A stretch of DNA of 64,000 nucleotides, from assembly GCA_024449915.1 (NCBI GenBank), contig JAMZAV010006197.1, forward strand, positions 62,001-126,000. Direction: 5' to 3'. Position 1 is the stretch's first letter. The number at the start of each line of letters is the position of its first letter. The position numbers were made by a program, and so were the translations under genes. This document shows positions 1 to 13,107 of this stretch, one piece after another. This DNA is from Sweltsa coloradensis (taxonomy: Eukaryota; Arthropoda; Insecta; Plecoptera; Chloroperlidae). Below the pieces are notes generated by a model. That model was not told the origin of the DNA. It made no database searches and was given only the letters and a program-made list of their open reading frames with translations.

Positions 1-1967
1 CATGTAATAAACACTACTGTGTAAGTCCATGTTTTACAAGGGTGTTTAGAAGTTTTAATGAGTTGCCATATAACATTAGAATGGCAACTAGTTACAAGGA
101 ATTTAGAACTAAAGTACCGAGTATTTTGATAAAGTGGGGGAAAGAGTTTTGACTATTTTGTTTAATAATATATAATTTAGATTCTGAGTAATAATTTATT
201 ATTTTTATACTCAAGATATAGGGTATGATTGAAAATGTACTTATACTATAATGTTAGGTAACTACTGAGTGTGTAAAATTATACTATGTAATGTGTTTTG
301 TACCAATAGCGCACGCGACGCATAAATAAAGAACTTATTATATTATTAATTATTATTATTAAAGGGCTTACAGCGGCGGGGACTTGATCCCAACCCCGCT
401 ACCCACCACTGATTGCCCCCCCCCCCTTTATTACCTTTGCCCATCCTCCTGCCCCATTGATTTTGTCTGAGCGCCGCCCCTGTCGGGCAAGGCGGCTACC
501 GATTGTTTTGATCTTTCAAGTAGTCATTTGTGGTTGATTTTTGTGTTGGTTTGTGTTTAATTAATATTATAACATCTAATTAAATATTTGTTTGTTTGAT
601 TTTTTGTAATTTAAAGTTTTTTTTTGTAATTAATTAATATATGTTTTTTAGTTATTAATTTTTAATATATTTTATTTATGGCGCTTTTTCCCGAGTGTCG
701 TGTTTTACTATTGAGCTAGGTTAACTTTCAATGTAAATGTAGATTGAATAATCTGGGCCAGAAGAAATAAGTTTTATTTATTTTTTATTCTGACGTCTGA
801 CAGATTAATCCTCTAACCCTCCCCCCCCCCCACCCCCATTTAGGCAACTAAGATACTTTTAAAATACATACTCTCATATATTATTATATCTATTTATAGA
901 GTTTATGAAATGCAGCAGAATGAGAAAGTTTCATTACAAAACAATAACAACTGAATTAATGTAAGTAAAAACAAATTTTAGGCCCCGTCCAGAACACAGT
1001 TTAGGGTCTGCTCCCGCATTTAGTCCCCCCGTCCCCCCCCAAGCCTTCCCTCTTAATATGGGCCTGCCCACTGCCCCTGTATCCCCTGCCTTGAGAATCA
1101 GCTCCTCGCCTCCTCTGTTCGTCTAAAGAAATCAGTTAGAGTGGTGATAATTGCCTAAAGTGCACTGTGAACTGGGGTTGTTACCTAATTGGGAAAAGGA
1201 TAAACAAGTAAATTATTGGGGGGGGCGCACGACCCCCCCCCCCCACCAAAAAAAAAAAAAAAAAAACTAGTGAGGCCATTGTTTTTAACAAATATAAAAA
1301 ACAAAATTAACAGTAAGGCCTACCATATGTAGCCTATTAATCTAATACTAGACCTTTTCGAGATACATCGCAAATTAGTTGCCATGCTTTGTGGGTAATC
1401 AGGATCAAAGTTCTGTAATTTCGCCAACGACAAGCCTAAGCTCGTTGCTTGAATTCTTGGATCGTCATCAAATCGCTTTTTTGACTCTTTATAAAAGGCC
1501 TGTAGGTTCTGCGATTGGCGACGACTGAGTCAAATATCATGCACTTTGCTGCAAGTGAGCAATCCAACATTCCAAATTGTGTACCCCAATCCCCAATGTG
1601 GTTTTTATACGAAGAACCTCGTGACCCAGGAGTACTCTAATAAACGGCATATACTTTTCCCCGATTATCGTTGACCACTGAAGGGCAAAAAAGAACAATT
1701 ATAAGAGTCAACAATTAAACTAAAGAAAAAGTTAATAATTGAATGACTAAAGAATGGAAAAGCCAACATAAGTACCAGTATTAATTTGTATTGAAAGGGT
1801 TAATGCTATTGGAACCGCCTCTGGCCGATAAATTGAAAGTCGAAGAACATTGGTCTGAAAAGTTTGCTAAATGAAAGAAGGCCTTTAAAATAACATATAA
1901 AAAAAGTGTAATTTTTTTTGGGGGCGGGACCATAACCTCACTTTTGGAAATTATAATTAAGATTTTT
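1..1967. other. Non-coding AT-rich DNA
   Basis: No reading frame with recognisable protein features is visible. The stretch is AT-rich with many stops in all frames and holds several C or G homopolymers (near 418-427, 822-831 and 1220-1243, the last followed by a long A run). The short minus-strand frame at 1781-2032 is low-complexity and partly lies in the foldback repeat that follows. I see nothing here that I can call a gene. Confidence 0.6.
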
Positions 1968-2312
1968 TGACAAAGTGTGATATACAAGACTAGTTCAAAA
2001 TTAAATTTTTGAAGAGCTGTTTTCTGGAACATAGGAGTTTCTAAACACCTTTAGCTACAACTTGACTATAGCTAAAATAGTTTTGCTGAAAATAACCAAG
2101 TTTGGGTGTAGCGATTTTTTTTTGTCAAACGGTAACAAAACTCGTATTTGTAACCTTTGACAAAAAAAAAATCGTACCCAACTGTGTTATTTTCAGAAAA
2201 CTCTTTTTAGCTATAGCAAGTTGTAGCTAAAGGTGTAAAGAAAACTATGTACCAGAAAACCGATTCTCAAAATTTAATTTTGAACTAGTCTTTGTATGAT
2301 ACGACACTTTTT
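1968..2312. repeat. Foldback inverted repeat
   Basis: Two arms of about 160 bp are imperfect reverse complements around a loop near 2120-2150. Paired landmarks are GACTAGTTCAAAATTAAATTT on the left against AAATTTAATTTTGAACTAGTC on the right, AGCTACAACTTG against CAAGTTGTAGCT, and the innermost GTCAAA against TTTGAC beside T and A runs. This is a long snapback structure of the kind left by miniature foldback elements. I could not find a convincing target-site duplication, so the ends are approximate. Confidence 0.7.
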
Positions 2313-5300
2313 GTTAGGCCTGCGGCACACTGCTTTAATAGTATTGGCACAGGATTTCATCATAACCTGATGAGTACAATTTATTTCTTCATCTGTGATA
2401 TAATATGTTTCACTTCATTTCATTGGTGAAGTAGAGAAGCATTTCATGTCAAGACTTTTGGTAATGTTATACACTCATTGAGAGATCTAGCCTCCTCTTT
2501 CATTATATTTTCCCGCTATCTTAAGAAATATGTATTAAAGGAATTCACGTACTGCCTTGGATCAACAAACTGATGCTCATTTCTCAAAATCCTGCATCTC
2601 TGAAATAAACATTTTACTAAATTGGCCCTGAGACTTACTCCCTCTTGCTTTATTGGAATTGTTCCCGCCACAGTGCGGCTTTTTGACTTGTTATCTGACT
2701 TTTCAATACTATTTTTAACGTCGGAGCCTTTGCTGCTCTATGACCTTCCTATAAACTCTTTTATACTTTCTACTATGCCCCTAACACGGCCCATTTGACT
2801 TAATACTCTCGATGGTTCGATCCTGCGCCTAGCGACCCGATTCCTTTTGTTATCCCACTTTCCCGGTTATTGACCTTCTCCGTATCAGGTCTTACAAACG
2901 CGTCTTTACCTTAGGACATGCATATCCATCAATGACTAAACCTACTACTAAAAAGCTTCAATTTAGCATTCATGGTCTGGCGCCTCATACATTTCTCTCC
3001 AATTCTTCTTCTGTAGGAAGTATCCCTCAGATAAGGCATATTCTTTGCTATCTCTCTATATTCCTGTATTGGTTTCGATGTGCCTTTAAGGCCCATCTGA
3101 CTTGCGTTAGGGCTAACTTCTATTAGCTGCCCATGGTGGTCTGAATGGCTGTAGCTAATACTACAGTAGGTTATAGGGATTGTGACCTATATTCGTAAAT
3201 AGATTGTCGATACGGGTACTCGATGCCGCTGTTACTCTTGTTACCTCCTGTACGCGTATGTTTTAACTTAAACAATTTCAAAAATAAACTGGGTGCGTCG
3301 CTGTGCGGAGTTTTTTATGTCTGAACTACTTTGTTTTATGTTTATATCACTCGCAATGATAATATGCCCACTGCCTATATTTACAGCTTTCTAACAACTG
3401 AGTCATATGCTAAAGAATCTATCCACATTACCGAGGGACTCTGTAAACCAGCAAAACAGGCACAAATTTCATTTCCTGGTAATCAATTTGCTAGCCCGCA
3501 AACCGAATCTTTTTCTCAAAGAGTGGGGATTAGTTTTGCCCATACATTGATTGGCTAATGCAATATTGCGCACGTGCATATCCACCCTCCTTGTAACAGA
3601 TTAACACCCCCCCCCCCTCCCCGATAATTTTGCTCGCAGAAACTGCTGATAACGTTGTCCCTCTAATGAAAATTCCCGGATCTCATGTTTTCTAAGGGAG
3701 TGTTTTCAGAGATGTCAGAATAATATGTGGTGTTTCTTCCCTAACTATGATTTCTAACTCCAAAGATTTTGTTGTCCTTACACTTTGCACATTTTGATGC
3801 AGAATTTTTTAATGTGGCTGCTGTGTTTTTTTACACCCAAACATGACCAGAAAAAGGTTGCGACATAAACCCTTATGGCGACGTATGCTCGCCTTATTAT
3901 GCGCTCTTAATTTGTAGTAATATATTAGATTAGTAAGGCCTATTAGAGGTTTTATTTCTTATGTTTTGATGCAATAGTGTTAACCCACTCTTTTTTTAGA
4001 TTAGGTAAATGTGAAGCTAGAGTGACCCGCCCTGACTTTGTTGGTAGTTTGGTATCTTATTGATACATGGCTGCCTAGGTGTATGGTATTTACATGATTA
4101 TCTATCGCTTTTGGGCCAGACCCATACGCTTCCCATCATCCTACCCCCAATCTTATTTAGTTTTTCCAACTGCATATCTCCTGTACCTTTCCTTTCCTGA
4201 TGCTACATGATTCATCAACCCCCCCCCCCCCCCCGTTGTGACAGTCATAGGCCACTGAATGGGGCTCCTCTGGTGCACCCCATTTCCTCTTTTAAAGCTT
4301 TAGCTGCAATCGACTTACTAAGAAAAATCAGGTCAGACAGGTTATGACGATTTTTTGATTTGATTAGGAGTTAATATTTTGTTTATTTATTTCCTACTGC
4401 TAAAAGTTTTCTTTTCCTAACGCATTTATGTAATACACCCTTCCGCGTACATTGGGTGCATACCTTCGTTGCAGTCCAAAAGGTTGCTGCGGATGAGGAA
4501 ACTAGTTGCTTTATAGCTCGTTCACCATTGGCTATCTCTACATTTATTTCTGGGGTATCAAGGCGTCTCAGAAAATCACAACACTATTCTGATCATTTTT
4601 TTAATTTATCTAGTGATTTTTTTTATGGGTAATATAATTGTCCCTGTTTACTGGCCTCTTCATCCAATTTTTTTAAACGCATTACCTGTTTTTCCTTCAT
4701 TAAATCTTCCATGTCATTTGTTCCTCCCATAATTCCCATGTCTTATTTGTTTAATCCGCTCTATACTGTTTATTAACCTCCGACATCTTGCATTAGGTTT
4801 AAGTTCACAGGTCACTTTTGTTACTTCTGTTGTGTTTTCCCTTCGTCCTCGTCCTACCTTCCTCATCTTCTAACCTTTTCTCTCATCCCCTACCACATGG
4901 CTATCAGCCAGGATCATATCTTCCCCTGCTACACCGGCTGGCTTGCCGATTCTGTTCTGGGGCACTTGGAACTTGTCTTCCCAGGTTTCCGCCAACGGGC
5001 CACGGGTCAAACTTCTCTTATTACTTCCGTTAGTATAACTTAGTGCCCTTGAGGGCCTAGGGGCTTGGCATACTGGGTGTAGATGTTTTTCGTCCTCATG
5101 CTGGACGATCCAAATTATCTACTAGCCTACCGGTCCTAAGTCAATGAAATCCTCTTATTGGGGAAGATCCAATCTAGGCTGTCGTACTCTTCGGGTATTT
5201 TGGCCCTATGTTTTTTTCTACCTCTCTTGTTGATTTTGATTTTGTGATTTGCTTTTTAATTGGTGCTCTGCGCGCTGCTATGTATTGCCGTTTAGGCCTA

Positions 5301-7291
5301 TCGCCAGTGGGCCCTGCGATAAGCTTGCTTCCCCATGTTGTTAGTCTTCCTTCTTTTTAAATTTCTCCTTTCCACTACTCCCGTCTTCTAAATCCTTTTC
5401 TATCTTTTCTATTTTCCTCTCATTCCCTCCACCTCATGGCTTAACCTTATATTGTATTTTAATGCCTGGTTATTTTTCCCTGATCTTGAGTGGTGCCTAC
5501 TTTCCTAGGCCCTTGTCCTATGCCTGGGTCCGGGCCTGAGGCCTAGGCCCTTATGCATGGCCTAGGCCTACCTCGTTCATGCCCTAAGCTACCCATTTCT
5601 CCTTTCTGCCTATGTCTGGGTTTAGCATAGCTTCCCTTTACAGTACTACATAAGTTCGTCTTCGTCCTCCTTTTATATTTCTTTGTGTATGCCCCTCACA
5701 GCCGAAGATGAAAGCATTTCTGACAGCCGTCACATTGGACCCAGTCACTTTGTTTGTCCGTTGGTCGAATGCATTTTTTCAGCTGCACATTCCCCCCCTC
5801 TTTCTATTTCGCTCACTGCATAGGCCTTACTAGCCCCACCACTACAAAGCATACTGCATTTCTTTCGTTGGACGCAACTTGTCATTTTTTTCAATTTTAA
5901 CGTTGCCTGTACAACCGCTTGAAATTGTAAGTACCCTAGTATTTTTTACAACAAAAACTTGTGTAGTTTGTATATATATACTACGCAAAACGTTTTGCAT
6001 TGCCCTATAATTTGATATATGAACATCGGACAACTTCGTCTGTAGGCCTATTTGCTTAGTAAATTGGTATACTGTTGAATTGCGTCTGCTTTGTTTAGCC
6101 TGCCTTTATGTCCAGGTTTTGTGTTCTAGTACCCTCCTGCCGGTTAGACAAATTATATGATCTTTGGTGATATGAACTTATTGTTTATATATATTATTTT
6201 ATTATTGTTGTCGTTTCATGTATTTTGTTTCATTTGGGTTGTGAACAGTATTTATAATCTGAAAAATGTAACCTACGATTTGCAAGTTAGGAAGTGTTCA
6301 ACTGCCTATTGACTAGTTTCTTGTTACTGGTAGGTTTTCAGTATACAGCCACGCAATTGTTTTAGTACTTGTTTGAGAAAGTATATTAATTTAGGGACAG
6401 ACGAATGTTTATATTGCTGTAGTTTCATTTCCTTTTTCTTTTTATGTTTGTTTTGTTTTGAGGGTTTGATAATCCTAAATATGCACCTACGGTTTTTTTG
6501 TTAGTTTTAAATATTGAACACTTGTAATTTTCTTATTATTGTATGTATGTTTTTACTATGCAAACATGCTAGGCGAAGTACATTCAATCAATGTAATGAA
6601 TATCTATAAGCAGAATATCTCCGTCTTATGATTGATGTCTATTCTGTAGGCAACCTGTTTGTCACATGATCAACATTGATGGTAGCCCTGTGCAGCAGAC
6701 ACCGTCTTTCAATATGTCCTATAAGATGGTGCGCATAATATCTTACATGTAGCTATTGTACCTGTAGTCTTTAGTGTGTATAACCCGGAACGCGGGTTAC
6801 GTATTGAATATTAAGTACTAACTTACTGAATTGAGATTGCTATCTGATAAACTATGATCAAACAGCTAATACTATACATTAAAAAAAATAATAAAAACCA
6901 TAAGTATTTCAGTTGAAAATTGAAATATAATATTTTTATTATCCGATTCCTGGATTACTCTATTTCCTAAAGTCAACAACGTTACTATTTAAGATGATTG
7001 ATGTATTGCGGTTACGTATGTTTTAAAGGGAAATCATATTCTTTCAGTTTCATTACTCATCACCACTCTGATTGCAATCTTATGAATGCGCAGCCGTCAG
7101 CAGCTTGCAGATATTGCGAGATAGGGACGCGTGGTGAAGCGCGCCGGAGTCGCGCCGTCGAGGCCGCGACAAGCGACAACCCTTCCCCCAAACATGCCCT
7201 GCTCAGCGCTTAGCGTTGACCCTCTCGACTGGGGGGGGGGGGAGGCACATTCATGCCCGTAGGGGTGACAGCGTAGGGGAGTGTGGATAAG
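2313..7291. other. Long non-coding stretch, pyrimidine- and TAGGCCTA-rich
   Basis: Five kilobases without a supportable gene. From about 2500 to 5800 the plus strand is strongly pyrimidine-biased, and CTAGGCCTA-type words cluster around 5505-5580. Short frames here (for example 4818-5033) are leucine/serine/proline-rich translations of that bias and show no domain. C runs occur near 3607-3616 and 4219-4234 and a G run near 7231-7242. It may be decayed intron or transposon sequence; nothing identifies it further. Confidence 0.5.
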
Positions 7292-8080
7292 CAGTGGCGA
7301 AGCGTCGGGGTAGGCAATTGAAGACAGTGTCCTACCCTACTCAATAAATTAATAACGAAAAAATAATAATTATTCCTAAACGCTGTTTTACAAGTGAGAA
7401 ATGGTTTTCAAAGTGTACGCGGGGCAAAGCAACCGAATGAAACGCGTTACCTTTCTTGCGCCGATGTGCACTCTTTCATGCCCTATGCACTACTTTGAGG
7501 ACACTAGGATTCTGTCTCTCGAGCCTTCCCCTATTACACCCACAACTCTATGTGGCCCGAGCGCTTGGGCTCACTCTCCCTCCACTTTCCCCTCCTTCTT
7601 CGCAAGTGCATAGGCAAATGAGACTGCCTCCTCAGCGCTTCAGCTCGTGTTTTTTCGGCCTGCATTTTCGATTGTTGCGCGCATGGATACTATTATACAC
7701 TTGAATAAGCGCGCGAGCGTGCTCGAATAAGTGTTACAGCCTTACAGCTTGAGTTGTTTTGTTATATTTAATATTATTCTGATTCTAAAAGGGCTCCAAA
7801 ATTGCAAAAATATAATTGGGAGTATCGACAAAATGAAGTTTCCACTGTACAAAAACAACGTTATTTTGTTATTGCTTTCCGACTAATACTTTTTTTACAA
7901 CGCACCAAACGCATTCTAAGACCTTGATTTTCAAAATTTTCGCCTGCGGCGCTGATGTTGGGGGGCTCTGCCCCCCAAACCCCCTGTGCTTGGTTCCTTT
8001 CCCACGAATATACATGTACCAAAAGAAACATGATTGGTCTGTGTCTACCTACCCTGTAAAATGTTCACGCTTCGCCACTG
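7292..8080. mobile_element. hAT-like miniature element, CAGTGGCG termini
   Basis: The left end reads CAGTGGCGAAGCGT and the right end is its reverse complement, ACGCTTCGCCACTG, giving about 14 bp of perfect terminal inverted repeat. Flanks resemble an 8-bp duplication (TGGATAAG left, GTGATAAG right, imperfect). CAGTGGCG ends with 8-bp duplications are known for hAT-superfamily elements. The interior encodes no transposase; the frames at 7401-7704 and 7924-8172 have no domain. A palindromic block GGGGGGCTCTGCCCCCC lies near 7960-7976. It is probably non-autonomous. The superfamily call rests only on termini and duplication length. Confidence 0.65.
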
Positions 8081-8163
8081 GTGATAAGTCAAAACACGTG
8101 AGTGGAAGGGAATCGGTGCTGAGGTCGAAAATAGGCCTCCATGGATCCCCCTTAAGATATCTA

Positions 8164-8502
8164 TGGTCCTGACTTACTAGGCGTACTAGACCCATCTTTT
8201 GTCATAAGACTTTTATAATAATTTGAGGTTATTATTGCTGTTGATGTTGGGTCTGCGTTTTGATTACCCAGACTGGTAGGCCTATTGGTGTGTGGTTTGG
8301 ACATGCTAGGCTTACCTCCTGAGCTTGGTGGGTCAGGACCAGGCCTAGCCATGTTAGTTTCCCGGTTTATTTGTGGCCCTTGTTTGGTATTTTTATATGT
8401 GCCAGGCTTACCCTTAAAGTCTGAGTGGGACGTATCAGTAGGCAATGTTGATGCTGTTGTGCAGGTTGAACTGGCACCATGCCCGGGATCTAGGCCTAGG
8501 CC
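8164..8502 (-). pseudogene. Downstream half of a minus-strand frame split by Gypsy 1
   Basis: On the minus strand, about 113 codons run from the Gypsy target site at 8502 to a stop near 8161-8163. The product is rich in Pro, Ser, Thr and Asn and has no recognised domain. Read with 13675-14013, it looks like the second half of one older sequence, because Gypsy 1 sits exactly between them with a 5-bp duplication. The two halves are not in the same frame across the reconstructed empty site, so an indel, an intron or simple non-coding status must be allowed. Product unknown; possibly a Gag-like low-complexity protein. Confidence 0.3.
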
Positions 8503-8847
8503 TGTAATGTATCCAGATAATGTAGGAACTAGTCTGAGTAGGCGGTACCTATATTCACAGGCCACGCCTTTACTTCCTAAGTTTACCAGTGGTATGACTG
8601 CACCACAGCAGTTCAAGGGTTGTACTTAACTGTATGTGTACTAAAGAGTTTTGTAAAAGAAGGGGCGTTTTCCCGACGCCATTCCTCTGTGGTTCCTTAC
8701 TGGTGAAACATCTACATAACTGTGCATAACCATGTATCAGTGTATTATGTGTATCTAATAAATAGTGAATATGAATTGAAGCATAATTACTACCATTAGG
8801 TACTAAATCCTACTACTACTACTACTAGTGGTGTGCAGGACACCACA
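8503..8847 (+). repeat. 5' LTR of Gypsy 1
   Basis: 345 bp, beginning TGTAATG and ending CACCACA. A polyadenylation signal AATAAA lies at 8757-8762 and a (CTA)n stretch near 8810-8827. Compared with the 3' LTR there are six differences, all changes of one base in the length of a short homopolymer. The TG...CA ends and the AGGCC duplication fix the boundaries exactly. Confidence 0.95.
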
Positions 8848-8849
8848 GT

Positions 8850-8861
8850 TGGCGACGAAGG
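8850..8861 (+). other. Primer binding site of Gypsy 1
   Basis: TGGCGACGAAGG starts two bases inside the 5' LTR. Beginning with TGG it can pair with the CCA end of a tRNA. The match resembles the 3' end of tRNA-Ser(GCU), which ends in CGTCGCCA, with one extra base; the tRNA identity is inferred. Gypsy 2 has a very similar site. Confidence 0.75.
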
Positions 8862-8972
8862 TAAATGGAAGGTTACTGTGAATTTTCAAAACATAATTTC
8901 GAGGCCCTAGGCCGTGCTCTGGCCTAGGCGAGATACGACGCCATTTGACAAGGTGATTTCGTGATTTTCACA

Positions 8973-10198
8973 ATGTCCAAAATTGGGTCATTGGGGCCTT
9001 ATGATGCAGCAGAGGAAACCTGGACTGCATACATTGACAGGTTTGAAAATTTCGTAACTTGCAATAAAATTGAAGACAATTTGAAAAGAGCACTTTTCTA
9101 ACAGTAGTGGGAGCAGAACATACACATTGCTTTCTTGGGTTGTGTGCCCCCGACAAACCCAGAGATCTAGCATACAATGAGCTAGTGGAAGTACTGTCCA
9201 AGCACATAAGTCCGGCTCCAGGGAAAATAGCGGAAAGATACAAATTCTACCAAGCTGTCCAACAGGATAACGAGTCGATCCAAGATTTCGTAGCTAGAAT
9301 CAAAAGTCTCACTACATACTGTGGATTTGGACCAAGGATAAAGGAAGCTCTTCGAGACCGTTTCGTGTGTGGTCTACGTTCCGATAGGATTCGAGTTCGT
9401 CTTCTAGAGAAGGGTGACCCCACATTCGAAGACGCAGTAGCCCTAGCAGCCACGTTAGAAGCCGCGCAGAAGGATGCAACAGCCATGGGGAGGGAGCGTC
9501 CAGCCGGTCTACATCATCTAGGCCTACAACCCCGAGGGAAGTTCATGAGCAAGCCAAAGCCTACAGCCCGATCGACAGCAGCACCCGCAGTGGTACCCAG
9601 TTCCGGTTCTTCACAACAGTCGGGAGGTATTTCGAAATGCAAATATCGATGTTTTTCATGCAATGGAGAAAACCATACTAGAGATAACTGTAAATTCAAA
9701 AGTTATGTTTGTAATTTATGCAAAAGGACAGGGCATATTGCCAAGGCCTGTCGTAGCCAAGCTAATAATAGAGGAACTAAGCCAACGCAGTTCTTATCTA
9801 TGGCAGATACACCAGTGGATAAACCCCTGGATGATTCTAGTGTATTGTTCCAATTGAACTCAAAGACAGATTGTATGCCTCCAATAATTGTGCCAGTAAT
9901 TCTGGAGGATAGTTTAGTAAGCATGCATTTAGACACCGGTTCTGCAGTAACCGCAGTCTCTTTCAAATTCTTTGAACAATATCTCAAGCACCTTGTATTC
10001 CAACCATCGAATTTAACTTTACAAACGTATGCCAAGCATAGCATCACACCTAAAGGAGTGGTGATGGTAAAATGTAAGGTTAAAGGTGGACAGGTTCATT
10101 CTTTACCATTACAGGTCATTGCAAATGGTGGTCCTCCTATTCTAGGCAGAGATTGGTTACTAACCTTGTTCGGGAAAATTGGATTACCGGAGTGTTGA
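8973..10198 (+). pseudogene. Gypsy 1 gag and protease region
   Basis: The likely start is the ATG at 8973, 126 bp beyond the LTR. The first 42 codons run into a stop after a one-base shift near 9095-9105, and the frame continues from 9107 as a 363-codon stretch. This holds the Gag capsid-like region, two CCHC zinc knuckles (CFSCNGENHTRDNC and CNLCKRTGHIAKAC, about 9648-9755) that bind the RNA genome, and an aspartic protease with active-site motif LDTGSA at 9929-9946 followed by ILGRDW near 10140. Another shift close to 10155 leads into the RT region. Gag and protease lie in one frame here. Confidence 0.85.
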
Positions 10199-11747
10199 AT
10201 GTGCAACAACATGAAGGCGAGCCTCCACAGGCTGGTACAGTACATTTCAGTGAAGTAGAGCATAATGCAGCAGTGGAAGCATTAATTGCAAAATTTCCTA
10301 AAGTATTTCAGGAAGGGTTAGGAACATTTACTAAAGCTAAAGGTAGCTTACATGTTAAAGAAATGCTATACCCAAATATTATAAAGCTAGCATCTACCGT
10401 ATTCATTACGACCCAAGGTAGAAGCAGAGTTAGAGAGATTAACTAATCTAGGTATTATTACGCCAGTGGATTATAGCGAGTGGGGTACTCCTATAGTTCC
10501 AGTACCAAAAGAAGATGGCAGTGTTCGCATATGTGGCGATTTTAAACTAACACTCAATCCCGTGTTAGAGACTGATAGATATCCTGTTCCAAGGATCGAT
10601 GACTTGTTTGCAACGCTACAAGGCGGTCAGCAGTTTACTAAATTAGACTTGACTATGGCCTACCAACAATTGAATTAACGGAAGATTCTAAAAAGTATGT
10701 AGTTATTACTACTCATAAAGGTCTGTTTAGGTACAATAGGATTCCGTACGGAGTATCGTCCGCACCTGGTATTTTTCAAAGAATTATGGAACAATTGTTA
10801 GCCGATATTCCAGGAGTTAGAGTATTTCTGGATGATCTCCTAGTTTACAGGTAGAACACGACAAGAACATTCCGAACGATTGGAACGAGTTCTAGGCCGA
10901 TTAGAGGAAAGTGGTTTCACAGTACAGCGAAGTAAATGTCAATTCTTCCAAGATTCTGTGTCATATGTAGGACATACCATTGATCGGGAAGGGTTGCGTC
11001 CCTCTCCAAAAGTAGATGCAGTTATTAATGCACCATGTCCTCAGGATATTTCACAGCTACGAGCCTTAATAGGTCTTGTGACATTCTACAGCAAGTTCAT
11101 TCCGAACATGGCTTCTTTGTTGAACCATGGTAACCATTTACTGAAAAGGATGCGGAATTCAAATTTGATCATAACTGTAGGTGGTTTTTGATAAAGTCAA
11201 GAAAATCTTGTCATCTAATCCTCTCTTAACACACTACGACCCTGATAAACCCTTAAAATTGGTATGCGATGCTAGTGCGTATGGGTTGGGCGCAGTCTTT
11301 AGTGCATGTTATGCCAGAACAATTCGGAGCAGCCGATTGCCTATTGTTCCCGCACCTTGACCAAACATGAAGTTCATTATTCGCAGATTGATAGAGAGAA
11401 GCCCTAAGCATCTATTGGGGTGTACAAAAAATTTTTCAATACTTGTATGGCAGACATTTCTACTGGAAACTGATCACCAAGCCTTGACGATTATATTCGG
11501 TCCTAAACGTGGTATTCCAGTGATGGCAGCCAGTCGATTGCAGAGGTATGCATTCTTTCTTTCTGGTTTTTCATTTGACATTTCGTATGTTAAGTCTCGC
11601 GATAATGTAGCGGATGCATTTTCGCGATTCACTCCTCTCAAATGTACAGAATCTGCCGATGTCAGATACTTCCTACATTATTTTTGTAAAAATTCTAGTA
11701 ACTTACCAGTGTCTTGCAAAGACATAGCACAAGGAAACGCGAAGTAA
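10153..11747 (+). pseudogene. Gypsy 1 reverse transcriptase and RNase H region
   Basis: The fingers/palm region spans frames at 10153-10446, 10466-10678, 10679-10855 and 10880-11191, with motifs VPKEDGSVRICGDF, FTKLDLTMAYQQL and the catalytic FLDDLL (DD codons at 10831-10836). RNase H follows with CDASAYGLGAV near 11268-11300 and DHQALT near 11472, ending in DNVADAFSR near 11610-11636. Frame changes occur near 10400, 10670, 10850 (an extra T in a TTT run) and several times in 11140-11400. Most can be explained by one base gained or lost in a short homopolymer, the same kind of difference seen between the LTRs. Confidence 0.88.
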
Positions 11748-11763
11748 CAGTATTTTATCGAAA

Positions 11764-13107
11764 GTGTACAATTTTGTAGTAAGGGGTTGGCCAGAATCAA
11801 CTACAGGTTTAGCACCGGAGCTAATGCCCTATTACTACAAACGTTTAGAACTTTCAGTTGAGCATGGAGTTCTCATGTGGGGCTATCGAGTGATTATACC
11901 ATCCAAATTTCAAGCTCATTTCTTAGCCGAACTACATGACAGCCATTTAGGAGTAGTGAAAATGAAGGGACTTGCACGTACGTACTTTTGGTGGCCTAAC
12001 ATAGATAAACAAATCGAAGAGTTAGCTGCTTCTTGCATAAGTTGTTTAGCTCACAGGCCGTCACCGAAAAGGCACAGTTGCATGTTTGGGAGAATGTAAC
12101 AAAACCTTTCGAACGTGTGCATCTTGATTTTCTGGTCCTCTTCATTCAAAAATGTTTCTGGTGTTAGTGGACGCATATTCCAATGGGTGGAAATTTTTGA
12201 AGTTCCATCTACCGCGGCGGTCCACACTATTCGACGACTTCGTTACCTCTTTGCGCAATTTGGTGTACCCAAATTAGTAGTATCAGACAATGGTCCTCCA
12301 TTCCAGTCAGCAGAGTTCAAACAGTTTTTGCAGTCCAATGGTATTCGACAAAGTTTTTCTCATCCATATCATCCAGCCAACCACGGATTAGCCGAAAACA
12401 TGGTTCGAACTTTCAAATACAAAATAACGTCCATACTAGAGTCTGGATCCGATTGGAATCAAGCTATTTCTAAGTTCCTTTTGTTGTATAGAAATACTGG
12501 TTTCATTGTACAACAGGGGAAACTCCGGCTAAGCTATTTCTCAATAGAGTATGCAGAACTAGGTTAGATGCGATCTTCCCAAGCACATCCTCTTTTCGTG
12601 AACAGCAACAGTCTAAGCAAATACAGAATGCACATGGTTCTAGAGTAATGTCCTTTGCAGTTGATGACAGAGTGCTGATAAGGGATTATAGAGTAATCGG
12701 AAACAGAAATGGATTCAAGGCAAATACTCCACAGTTAGGTCCAGTCACGTATAAAGTTTATGTCCAGGGAGAGGACATAGTGTGGAAAAGACATGTAAAT
12801 CAGTTATTAGCTGATCGGAGTAATGTTGTAAGAGACCCGCCGTATAATGCGGAGAGGGAGATTGAGGTACAAATTAATATTGAAAATGTACAAAGTGATG
12901 ATGAGTTAGTGCAAATTGCAGGAAGGTGAACAGAACACTTCTCCAAGTCAGGATACAGTGGTTGAGTTGGTTTCAGATCAGGGAAAACCCATAATTACGT
13001 CACCTCCAGCACCACTACTCCGGCCCTTGGAAAAGCCTTCTGGGCCAGGGTTTGAGAAACGATACCCTGTAAGATTAAGAAAACCCAAAGTACGGTTTGA
13101 TGTGTAA
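11764..13107 (+). pseudogene. Gypsy 1 integrase and C-terminal tail
   Basis: The N-terminal zinc-binding region shows two His and two Cys in HLGVVKMKGLARTYFWWPN followed by CISC (about 11930-12050). The catalytic core carries a first Asp in HLDF near 12119-12130, a second in SDNGPPFQS near 12283-12309, and the Glu in HGLAEN near 12382-12400, giving the D,D-35-E arrangement that inserts the cDNA. The C-terminal region and a hydrophilic tail continue in separate frames at 12648-12929 and 12916-13107. Shifts occur near 12095-12150 and 12540-12650. Order RT-RNase H-IN is that of Gypsy, not Copia. Confidence 0.88.

Noticed and set aside
359..430. tRNA-like sequence near the left edge (GGGATCAAGTCCC on the minus strand)
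   Set aside because: The B box is poor and there is no A box at a suitable distance.
7401..7704. Two overlapping plus-strand frames in a GC-richer patch
   Set aside because: They lie inside the hAT-like miniature element and are low-complexity Pro/Ser/Leu translations.
8285..8629. 114-codon plus-strand frame
   Set aside because: It crosses the Gypsy 1 5' LTR boundary and is antisense to the split minus-strand frame; no domain.
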